Below are positions 1-4,936 of a stretch of 7,806 nucleotides of DNA, one piece after another. Source of the stretch: Bacillota bacterium (GTDB taxonomy: Bacteria > Bacillota > Clostridia > Oscillospirales > CAG-272). The DNA lies in NCBI GenBank assembly GCA_021199825.1, contig JAJQHI010000236.1:1-7806 (forward strand), written 5' to 3'. The position numbers and the translations under genes were made by a program. The notes under the pieces were generated by a model, which worked only from the letters and a program-made list of their open reading frames with translations, ran no database searches and was not told the origin of the DNA. The first letter of the stretch is position 1. Each line of letters begins with the position of its first letter.

Positions 1-1
1 C

Positions 2-211
2 GTTGATACAAACGAAGCCATCTCGCCCTCGGAAACAACCGACGAACAAAATGAGGCGACTCCTCAGACCGATGAGCCGAGCGGTGATTGCAGCGGGGGC
101 ATCCGGCTCGCTCTGCTGATCATCGGCGCTGTGCTGATTTTAATAGCGGCGGCAAATTATTTGACCTCAAAAAAATCTAAGAAATCAAAAAAGCGGCGAC
201 GCACAAAATAA
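2..211 (+). CDS. C-terminal end of a membrane-anchored protein (5' truncated)
   Basis: The open frame enters from the left edge and ends at TAA 209-211, leaving 69 residues. The first 30 or so are rich in Thr, Ser, Glu, Pro and Asp, which looks like an extended, disordered or wall-spanning linker. Next comes one hydrophobic helix (about residues 35-52, starting IRLALLIIGAVLILIAAA). The last 12 or so residues are dominated by Lys and Arg (SKKSKKSKKRRRTK). A single C-terminal helix with a positive tail is the usual arrangement for a protein whose large N-terminal part lies outside the cell with the tail in the cytoplasm. No LPXTG sorting motif is visible before the helix. The function lies in the missing N-terminal part and cannot be named. 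The sialidase-like gene follows 77 bp downstream on the same strand, so the two may be co-transcribed. Confidence 0.8.
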   Translation, partial: VDTNEAISPSETTDEQNEATPQTDEPSGDCSGGIRLALLIIGAVLILIAAANYLTSKKSKKSKKRRRTK

Positions 212-213
212 TA

Positions 214-258
214 AGCCGCGCTTTGCGGTTCCGAATCATTTCGGACATATGCCGCGGC
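214..258. other. Cluster of short inverted repeats between two + strand genes
   Basis: Three small dyads lie between the TAA at 211 and the next ribosome site: CCGC/GCGG (216-219 with 225-228), a perfect 6-bp stem TCCGAA/TTCGGA with a 4-nt loop (230-245), and the palindrome GCCGCGGC (251-258). The first and last can also pair with each other (GCCGCG with CGCGGC). No clear run of T follows directly, so a terminator call is weak. The cluster might attenuate read-through or protect an RNA end. Confidence 0.3.
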
Positions 259-288
259 AAAATAATCTGTTTTTGAAATGGAGGAATT

Positions 289-1374
289 ATGGCAAAGGGA
301 GAAATTCTTCTCGACATACCGCCTAAGGCGAACAATCCGCGAAACAGCGAGGGCGCGTTCATTTCGCTTGCGGACGGAGGACTTATGTTCATGTACAGCG
401 AGTTTCACGGAGAGGACGGCGCCGATTACGCGGACGCTGACATCGTGAAAATCGTCTCTCATGACAACGGGAACACATGGACTGCGCCCGAAACCGTCGT
501 CTTCGCAAAGGAACACGGCGCCATGAACGTGATGAGCCTCTCGCTGTTGCGCATGGACAACGGGGATATCGGTCTATTCTATCTTGTAAGGCTCGACTGG
601 GTCGATATGAGAGTAGTCCTGCGGCGCTCGCCTGATGAGGGCAAAAGCTGGTCGGATGCGAAATACTGCATACAGCGAAAGGCGTACTACGTGATAAACA
701 ACGACCGCGCCGTCAGACTTTCGGACGGTCGAATTATCCTGCCTACAGCCGAACACCCCATGACAGTGAACGACGACGGGGAGGTCATCCGCTACGGACC
801 CGCCATCGGCAGCTTCTTTTATTCAGACGACGACGGGAACACATGGAGCGAGGCTGATATGTGCGTTTCTCTCAATATCCCGCACGCTTACGGAGGATTT
901 CAGGAGCCGGGAATTATCGAATACAAAAACGGCACGCTTGGCTGCTTTGCCCGCACATCCCTCGGATGCCACTACATTAGCTATTCCCACGACAGTGGCA
1001 GAAACTGGTCAGCGCCCGTCCCGACACGATTTACAGCACCGCTCTCGCCGCTTTCGATGAAGAGGCTTTCAAACGGAAAGCTATTTGCCGTGTGGAATCC
1101 GATTCCCACGTACCCCACGCGCCTCTTCAATCCCGCGACGAACGGCAGATTTCCTCTCGTTTACTCGCTGAGCTCCAATGACGGTGAGTCGTGGAGCTAT
1201 CCTTACGTGCTTGAAACTGACGAGGATGCGGGTTACTGCTACACCGCGATATATGAACGGGACGGTTTCATTTTCCTTTCGTACTGCGCAGGCAACGCAC
1301 GCACCGACAATGGCTGTCTCAGCCGCACGAGAATCAGACGCATACGCGTGGATGAGCTTGAAAAAAGAGAGTAG
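289..1374 (+). CDS. Sialidase-like BNR/Asp-box repeat protein
   Basis: This 361-residue protein is a six-bladed beta-propeller of the sialidase (BNR_2-type) superfamily. Asp-box motifs S-x-D-x-G-x-T/S/N-W occur at residues 57-64 (SHDNGNTW), 114-121, 179-186 and 233-240. A fifth at 295-302 has Asn in place of Asp. Family-typical segments are NPRNSEG (16-22, with Arg18 a candidate for the first arginine of the carboxylate-binding triad), NDRAVRLSDGRIILP (138-152), FQEPGI (204-209, candidate Glu206) and GRFPLVYS (286-293, candidate Arg287). Tyr317 and Tyr319 are possible nucleophiles. There is no signal peptide, so the protein is probably cytoplasmic and would act on imported glycosides or sugar acids rather than host glycans. 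ATG 289 follows GGAGG at 280-284 with a short 4-nt gap. The fold call is firm, but true sialidase activity is uncertain because many relatives in this family are uncharacterised. Confidence 0.87.
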   Translation: MAKGEILLDIPPKANNPRNSEGAFISLADGGLMFMYSEFHGEDGADYADADIVKIVSHDNGNTWTAPETVVFAKEHGAMNVMSLSLLRMDNGDIGLFYLVRLDWVDMRVVLRRSPDEGKSWSDAKYCIQRKAYYVINNDRAVRLSDGRIILPTAEHPMTVNDDGEVIRYGPAIGSFFYSDDDGNTWSEADMCVSLNIPHAYGGFQEPGIIEYKNGTLGCFARTSLGCHYISYSHDSGRNWSAPVPTRFTAPLSPLSMKRLSNGKLFAVWNPIPTYPTRLFNPATNGRFPLVYSLSSNDGESWSYPYVLETDEDAGYCYTAIYERDGFIFLSYCAGNARTDNGCLSRTRIRRIRVDELEKRE

Positions 1375-1403
1375 ATATTCAAAGTAAAATTCGCAAAAAA
1401 CAT

Positions 1404-1449
1404 GGCTGTCAGGTGCAAAAGCCTCACCTGACAGCCCTTTATTATTTTT
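1404..1449. terminator. Bidirectional intrinsic terminator between convergent genes
   Basis: A perfect 12-bp stem, GGCTGTCAGGTG (1404-1415) with CACCTGACAGCC (1425-1436), encloses a 9-nt loop. On the + strand it is followed by a T-rich tract (CTTTATTATTTTT, 1437-1449). On the - strand the stem is followed within three bases by the six Ts complementary to A1395-1400. It therefore can end both the sialidase-like transcript and the leftward SIMPL operon. Confidence 0.9.
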
Positions 1450-1471
1450 CGCCAACAAAATGTGCGTATCA

Positions 1472-2134
1472 TCATTTGATTTCCCACACGAAGGTGGCGG
1501 TGTCGCTTACATCTATGTCGTCAGGCTCAATGTCAATCGACCTTGCCGAAAGCGGGACATCCTCGCAAACGCAATCGTCCGATATGCAGTATTTGGTGTG
1601 AGAAAACACATCCAGCTCGCCCCAGTTGTAATCTATGGTCAGCAGCTGCCCAAGTTCCACACCTGATGCCTCGCACAGAAGCTCAGCCTTTCGTTTTGCG
1701 TTCGCGGTTGCTGACCGAAGCATCTCCTCGTTGATGGCTGTGGCATCCTTTACGGTAAAGGCTACAGATAACTCCGGATGTGACAAGCAGCCCGAAATCG
1801 CGGAAAGAGCTTGTGACAATTTTTCCATATCAAAATCAAATTCCAGCTTCAGATTTTGACTGATAACATACTTATCGAATTTCCTGCGATAGTTTCCGTG
1901 TATATCTTCCAAATTTCTGTAATCGGTGCTTACATTAAACCTCGTGGTCTTCAAATCACTTTTTTCAAAACCGACGGCGCAGATTGTTTCGGTCAGATGC
2001 TGAATATGCTGTGAGGCAAGCTCCATCGCACGGTCATAATTCGCGTCTTTCGACTCCAAGGACATGGATAAAACCACATAGTCCGGCTTGGCAGAAACTT
2101 TACCGATTCCCTTTACTGTAATTGTTCTTGGCAT
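1472..2134 (-). CDS. SIMPL-domain (DUF541) protein, cytosolic form
   Basis: This 220-residue protein matches the SIMPL/DUF541 family, related to YggE and BP26. Recognisable stretches are ITVKGIGKVSAKPDYVVLSM (5-24), the LES...YDRAMELA helix start (26-40), GFEKSDLKTTRFNV (55-68), RRKFDKYVISQNL (83-95), the helix ATANAKRKAELLCEASGVELG (142-162) and a closing strand DIEPDDIDVSDTATFVWEI (201-219). Many relatives are secreted or periplasmic, but this one starts directly with the domain and has no signal peptide, so it should be cytoplasmic. Family roles include oligomeric ring or channel-like assemblies and oxidative-stress phenotypes, with no defined reaction. ATG 2134-2132 follows AGAGGAA (2147-2141) at a 6-nt gap. 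It lies 26 nt after the stop of the 122-aa gene with no promoter between, so it is the last gene of the leftward operon, and the terminator at 1404-1449 follows it. Confidence 0.9.
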   Translation of the reverse strand: MPRTITVKGIGKVSAKPDYVVLSMSLESKDANYDRAMELASQHIQHLTETICAVGFEKSDLKTTRFNVSTDYRNLEDIHGNYRRKFDKYVISQNLKLEFDFDMEKLSQALSAISGCLSHPELSVAFTVKDATAINEEMLRSATANAKRKAELLCEASGVELGQLLTIDYNWGELDVFSHTKYCISDDCVCEDVPLSARSIDIEPDDIDVSDTATFVWEIK

Positions 2135-2160
2135 AATTCATTCCTCTGTTTTTTATAAAA

Positions 2161-2529
2161 TCAGTCCTCTGTTAAGATTCTCAGTCTGTCAAGTGCTGTC
2201 ATAAACCACTCTCGGACATCTTTTTTCGTGATATTCTCGGTTGAATATGCCCAATGGTTATAATAACGCCACTGTGAGAATACAGCCGAACCGAACAGCG
2301 CAATGTCTGTAACATCGTCAATGATGACTGCAAGCTCGTTTTTGTCGTTAAAAACATTTCTTTCGGGGTATGCCTCCATAAATGCGTTTCCGCAGTCCAT
2401 TTCAAATCCAAAGGAAAAGCAGGAATCCGCAAACGAAGTATCATCGCACAGTTGATAACCGGTCGTGGTTTCATCAGCAAAAAGAGCATACCAGTGGAGA
2501 GCAAATTCATGAATTTTCTTTGTGTCCAT
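2161..2529 (-). CDS. Conserved-looking hypothetical protein, 122 aa
   Basis: I do not recognise a named domain. The protein is soluble, acidic and unusually rich in aromatic residues, with blocks that look conserved rather than random: HEFALHWYALFAD (7-19), FADSCFSFGFEMDCGNAF (33-50), a beta-like segment VIIDDVTDIALFGSAVFSQW (68-87) and RYYNHWAYS (88-96). A C-terminal helix EWFMTALDRLRIL (107-119) closes it. There is no signal peptide or membrane helix. ATG 2529-2527 is preceded by GGAG with a 7-nt gap, and both lie inside the end of the upstream 80-aa gene. The reading frames overlap by 23 nt, so translation is probably coupled. Co-transcription with a 220-aa SIMPL protein is the only functional hint. 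A small acidic aromatic protein could be an immunity protein or a binding partner, but nothing in the sequence proves this. Confidence 0.75.
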   Translation of the reverse strand: MDTKKIHEFALHWYALFADETTTGYQLCDDTSFADSCFSFGFEMDCGNAFMEAYPERNVFNDKNELAVIIDDVTDIALFGSAVFSQWRYYNHWAYSTENITKKDVREWFMTALDRLRILTED

Positions 2530-2749
2530 CTTCGTTCTCCGATAAAAAGTTCAAATCCGCGCCGCTGTCCCAGACCTTATGCCAGTAAGCCCGTTTCCGC
2601 TCCGGGTGTTCCGGAAGAAAAGAGCGTATGTCCTCCATTGAATCCGACATCAGCAGTTTATCGAGACACTGCACGCTGCTTTCGTACCAGTCCAAAAATG
2701 CGGGGCTATACTTAATTCCGTTTTCTTTTTCCCATTCATTCAGCTGCAT
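2507..2749 (-). CDS. Hypothetical protein, 80 aa, first gene of leftward operon
   Basis: The predicted product is small, acidic and soluble, with a helix-rich sequence (FLDWYESSVQCLDKLLMSD at 18-36, then SFLPEHPERKRAYWHKVWDSG at 43-63). No family is recognised. ATG 2749-2747 is the first possible ATG, because an in-frame TAA lies two codons upstream. Its ribosome site is weak: the nearest AGAAGG ends 12 nt before the ATG. Initiation may therefore be inefficient, or this may be a shortened gene. The next gene starts inside its last codons in another frame. Transcription is expected from the promoter at 2930-2902 through a leader of about 150 nt. Codon content and the coupled downstream start support it as a real gene, but its N-terminus is less certain. 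Confidence 0.65.
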   Translation of the reverse strand: MQLNEWEKENGIKYSPAFLDWYESSVQCLDKLLMSDSMEDIRSFLPEHPERKRAYWHKVWDSGADLNFLSENEDGHKENS

Positions 2750-2781
2750 GGTTTATTATAACCTTCTATTCCGCCTTCTTA

Positions 2782-2806
2782 TAATTATCCCTGCTAATTA
2801 TCCCTG
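2782..2806. repeat. Tandem 12-bp direct repeat, period 13
   Basis: TAATTATCCCTG occurs at 2782-2793 and again, identical, at 2795-2806, with one base between. The repeat lies in the untranslated leader of the leftward operon, 33-57 bp before its first start codon. It reads CAGGGATAATTA twice on the transcribed strand. It could be a double binding site for a regulator or a small duplication. The first copy met by the transcript contains the stop codon of the possible leader ORF. Confidence 0.75.
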
Positions 2807-2827
2807 TGCGTTCCTGCTTATATTCAT
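2798..2827 (-). CDS. Possible 9-codon leader ORF (MNISRNAQG)
   Basis: ATG 2827-2825 opens a 9-residue frame ending at TAA 2800-2798. AGGA lies 5 nt before the ATG, a better-spaced ribosome site than that of the first full gene. The ORF lies about 70 nt into the predicted transcript from the promoter at 2930-2902 and stops inside the tandem repeat. It carries no run of one amino acid typical of attenuator peptides. Such short frames arise by chance, so this is only a candidate. Confidence 0.25.
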   Translation of the reverse strand: MNISRNAQG

Positions 2828-2901
2828 ATCTTTCCTTGTCCGTCACTGCATATTGCGCGCACAGCACACCGCAAATCGGTCAGGAGCAATTACTCATGTA
2901 T

Positions 2902-2930
2902 ATTATACTGTATACGCCGCCAAAAATCAA
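2902..2930 (-). promoter_or_regulatory. Sigma-A-type promoter for the leftward three-gene operon
   Basis: Read on the minus strand, the -35 hexamer is TTGATT (2930-2925) and the -10 is a consensus TATAAT (2907-2902), separated by exactly 17 bp. Transcription would start near 2895, leaving a leader of about 145-150 nt before ATG 2749. The -35 lies about 30 bp from the first long palindrome of the divergent rightward control region, so the two directions may influence one another. Confidence 0.75.
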
Positions 2931-2960
2931 CTCCTTGATGTTGGTTTGGGCGTTGTTAGA

Positions 2961-3001
2961 TGAATATTTTGCACGAATCATAGATTCGCGCAAAATATTC
3001 A
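2961..3001. repeat. Long palindrome 1 (module 1)
   Basis: A near-perfect dyad with 19-nt arms and a 3-nt centre ATA (2980-2982). The outer stem 2961-2972 pairs with 2990-3001 (12 bp), then one A/C mismatch (2973/2989), then an inner 6-bp stem CGAATC/GATTCG. No T-run follows, so it is not an intrinsic terminator. It covers roughly -75 to -35 relative to the predicted start from the promoter at 3021-3030, a position suited to an operator or a DNA hairpin. Confidence 0.9.
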
Positions 3002-3030
3002 CGGTGCAGCGCTAAATTTGTGATATAATA
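3002..3030 (+). promoter_or_regulatory. Extended -10 promoter box, copy 1
   Basis: This 29-bp box starts CGGTGCAGCGCTAAATTT and ends TGATATAAT plus A. TATAAT is at 3024-3029, preceded by TG at 3021-3022, giving the extended -10 form TGnTATAAT. No good -35 is present at the usual spacing, which fits extended -10 promoters. The predicted start is near 3036. All but one base is identical to copy 2 at 3112-3140. Confidence 0.75.
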
Positions 3031-3068
3031 AGACATTGAGGAATGGGCTGTGCCCATTCCTCAAGTCT
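3031..3068. repeat. Perfect hairpin at the predicted start of the P1 transcript
   Basis: A perfect 13-bp stem (3036-3048 with 3052-3064) encloses the 3-nt loop TGT. It can be lengthened by AGAC/GTCT (3031-3034 with 3065-3068) after one bulged A. It sits at about +1 of the promoter at 3021-3030, so the RNA would begin with this structure. No T-run follows, so it is more likely a 5'-end stabilising or regulatory hairpin than a terminator. Confidence 0.85.
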
Positions 3069-3070
3069 GT

Positions 3071-3111
3071 CAAATATTCGATTAAAATCGTAGATTTGAA
3101 TCGAATATTTG
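3071..3111. repeat. Long palindrome 2 (module 2)
   Basis: A dyad of the same design as that at 2961-3001, shifted by exactly 110 bp. The arms are 19 nt with a 3-nt centre GTA (3090-3092). The outer stem is 13 bp (3071-3083 with 3099-3111), then one A/G mismatch (3084/3098), then a 5-bp inner stem. The arm sequences differ from palindrome 1 mostly by paired changes that keep pairing. Confidence 0.9.
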
Positions 3112-3140
3112 CGGTGCAGCGCTAAATTTATGATATAATA
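3112..3140 (+). promoter_or_regulatory. Extended -10 promoter box, copy 2 (proximal)
   Basis: This box is identical to 3002-3030 except for one base (A for G at 3130). TATAAT is at 3134-3139 with TG at 3131-3132. TTGCGG at 3109-3114 is a possible but poorly spaced (19 bp) -35. The predicted start near 3146 leaves a leader of about 54 nt before the zinc-ribbon gene, so this is the likely main promoter for it. Confidence 0.75.
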
Positions 3141-3143
3141 TAT

Positions 3144-3167
3144 ACGGTGCACGATGCGGTGCGCCGT
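3144..3167. repeat. Hairpin at the predicted start of the P2 transcript
   Basis: ACGGTGCAC (3144-3152) pairs with GTGCGCCGT (3159-3167), 9 bp including one G-T wobble, around a 6-nt loop. As at the upstream promoter, this hairpin begins at the predicted transcript start. It also echoes the CGGTGC word of the promoter box. The T-rich stretch after it (3171-3179) is broken by A, so termination seems unlikely. Confidence 0.6.
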
Positions 3168-3199
3168 AATTTTATATTTCAGCAAAGGAGACAGCAGCC

Positions 3200-4861
3200 A
3201 TGAAATGTCCATATTGTGGGGTTCAAAATCATAACGGCACGCTTTTTTGCGTGTCGTGCGGGCGAAAGCTCACGGAGGGCGGCGAGCGTCAAAACGCTGC
3301 CGAAAAGCGTGAAGTGCGCACATATGAGGACGAGCGCAAAAGTACGCAAATCAAAGCCACAGACAATGGCTTCATGTCTGCGGCAGCGTACGCGGCGGAA
3401 AATCCAAATGAGCGGTACATTTACGAACCGAAACCGAAAAGCCGCGCATTAACCGTCTTAGTCACCGTACTTATCATAATCGTGATAATTGCGGCGATAA
3501 CGGCGATTTGCGCCGTTATAATATACTCTCTCTCATCGGGAAATCACACGATCAGCGCGTGGACATCCTCCGACGGCGAGGTTATATTCATGTACGACGA
3601 GAAAACTGCGGGGGATATTGCTGTTACCAAAGAGGTAAGTCTTTTATCTACCATCGGGGACGGAGGCGTCAGCTTTTATCTTGACGGGGAGACCTTATAT
3701 GCAGTTGAGTCCCATGGAGTAACAGAGGTGACGGACAGCTTTGAGAGCGGCGTTTCCTCATATAAAAGCGGGATTTTTGCATATACGGAGGCAGACGGAG
3801 AGCTTTATATATACAGTATATCGGAAAAGGAAAGCACTCTTATTTCCGAAGGGGTCTCTGCAGATATATTGGCGGCATCCCCTGACGGCAAAACTGTTAT
3901 CTACAAAGGAAACGGCGGCGAATCAAGCTCCATTTATATTTATTCGGACGGGGAGTCCTCGGCGCTTGACGTGAGCGCAAGCAAGGTACCGTTCGCGGTT
4001 TCAAACTCCGCGAAATATATATACCTATACGACAATGTGACGGGCGGGATATACGTTTCAGATAAAAAAGGAAACGCTGAAAAAATTGCAGCCGGAGCAG
4101 ACAGGGACATGCTTTTCAACTCCGACAACACCGAAATGATCTATAGCTACGATGGGGTAACATACTGCTATATATCAAAAAAGAATGAGAAAACAAAGCT
4201 TTTGCTGTCAAAGGGAGAGCCTCTCGGTGACTGTACTGCCGTACGCACAGGATTTGCGTCCGAGTATTCGATCTTTGCCTACACAACCTCAAACGTCACT
4301 TTTTCGGATTTATTTTATATTGACGAGGAGAACAACATATATTACATTGACGGTGAATATGAAGCGACCAGAATCGCCGCATCTGTCACGTGCTGCGGGG
4401 TATCAGATGACGGGGAGTGCGCCGTTTACGAAAAGCACGATACGCTTTATATGGTGTCTGTCGGGAGCATTGAGAGCGTGACTGAAATCGGGTCTGACGT
4501 ATCGGAGTTTGCCATTTTGCCGAGCGGGGATGCCGTATACTATATAAACAGTGAGGGCACATTGATTTATGCGTCGAAAAGCGGTCATGAAACGGAGATT
4601 GCGGAGGACGTTGAAGCTGTCTATATCACGCACGACGGGTACGCGCTTTACCTTGCCGAATATGTCAACGGTGTCGGTGCGCTTTACGGATGCCGAAACG
4701 GCAAGGACGAGAGAAAGCTTGCCGACGACGTTAGCGAGGTCTTCACGTTTGAGAGCGTGACATTTTATTTGCAGTTTGACGCGGACTACGATTTGTACGC
4801 CTGCGGGTCGGGACTTTCATTTTCACTTGTAATTGAGGGATGCGAGGGACTCTGCGAATAA
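3200..4861 (+). CDS. Zinc-ribbon single-pass membrane protein with propeller-like outer domain
   Basis: This 553-residue protein has three parts. Residues 3-20 form a zinc ribbon, C-x2-C-x10-C-x2-C (Cys3, Cys6, Cys17, Cys20). A charged linker (24-82) leads to one membrane helix (about 83-111). The remaining 440 or so residues are beta-rich, with recurrent short hairpins such as DGETLYAV, DGELYIYS, SSIYIYSDG, KYIYLYD, NNIYYIDG and DTLYMVS. This pattern is typical of TolB/WD40-like or DUF5050-type propellers. The topology suggests zinc ribbon inside and propeller outside. ATG 3200 follows GGAG (3187-3190) at 9 nt. The gene is preceded by two tandem extended -10 promoters and followed by a terminator, so it is probably monocistronic. 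Four cysteines lie in the last 160 or so residues, including GCEGLCE at the end. The ligand and function are unknown; it may be a sensor or envelope-scaffold protein. Confidence 0.85.
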   Translation: MKCPYCGVQNHNGTLFCVSCGRKLTEGGERQNAAEKREVRTYEDERKSTQIKATDNGFMSAAAYAAENPNERYIYEPKPKSRALTVLVTVLIIIVIIAAITAICAVIIYSLSSGNHTISAWTSSDGEVIFMYDEKTAGDIAVTKEVSLLSTIGDGGVSFYLDGETLYAVESHGVTEVTDSFESGVSSYKSGIFAYTEADGELYIYSISEKESTLISEGVSADILAASPDGKTVIYKGNGGESSSIYIYSDGESSALDVSASKVPFAVSNSAKYIYLYDNVTGGIYVSDKKGNAEKIAAGADRDMLFNSDNTEMIYSYDGVTYCYISKKNEKTKLLLSKGEPLGDCTAVRTGFASEYSIFAYTTSNVTFSDLFYIDEENNIYYIDGEYEATRIAASVTCCGVSDDGECAVYEKHDTLYMVSVGSIESVTEIGSDVSEFAILPSGDAVYYINSEGTLIYASKSGHETEIAEDVEAVYITHDGYALYLAEYVNGVGALYGCRNGKDERKLADDVSEVFTFESVTFYLQFDADYDLYACGSGLSFSLVIEGCEGLCE

Positions 4862-4886
4862 GCAGCACTATTGTATCAGCCAATAT

Positions 4887-4918
4887 AAAATGCGTGCCGC
4901 GGTCGGGCACGCATTTTT
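4887..4918. terminator. Bidirectional intrinsic terminator between convergent genes
   Basis: A 12-bp perfect stem, AAAATGCGTGCC (4887-4898) with GGCACGCATTTT (4906-4917), encloses a 7-nt loop. The + strand ends in TTTTT, and the - strand ends in TTTTATATT. It lies 25 bp after the stop of the zinc-ribbon gene and 19 bp after the stop of the convergent ATPase gene, so it serves both. Confidence 0.92.
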
Positions 4919-4936
4919 CTGTCGGGATAATTCCCT

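Noticed and set aside
223..251. TTGCGG-17-CATATG as a promoter for the sialidase-like gene
   Set aside because: The -10 matches poorly and the spacer is itself a hairpin. Read-through from the upstream gene is equally possible, so no promoter is called.
157..516. Minus-strand open frame across the start of the sialidase-like gene
   Set aside because: It overlaps the clear sialidase-like frame and the tail of the upstream gene. It has no family resemblance and no supporting context.
2750..2895. Riboswitch in the leader of the leftward operon
   Set aside because: No known aptamer motif and no terminator/antiterminator pair was recognised. Only a short tandem repeat and a possible small ORF are visible.
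2961..3111. Palindromes as intrinsic terminators or a CRISPR array
   Set aside because: No T-run follows any of the stems, and each contains or precedes a promoter. Two 110-bp modules with conserved boxes do not have the repeat/spacer structure of CRISPR.
3012..3212. 66-codon minus-strand frame over the promoter modules
   Set aside because: It spans the palindromes and the start of the zinc-ribbon gene. Its translation reflects the inverted repeats rather than coding sequence.
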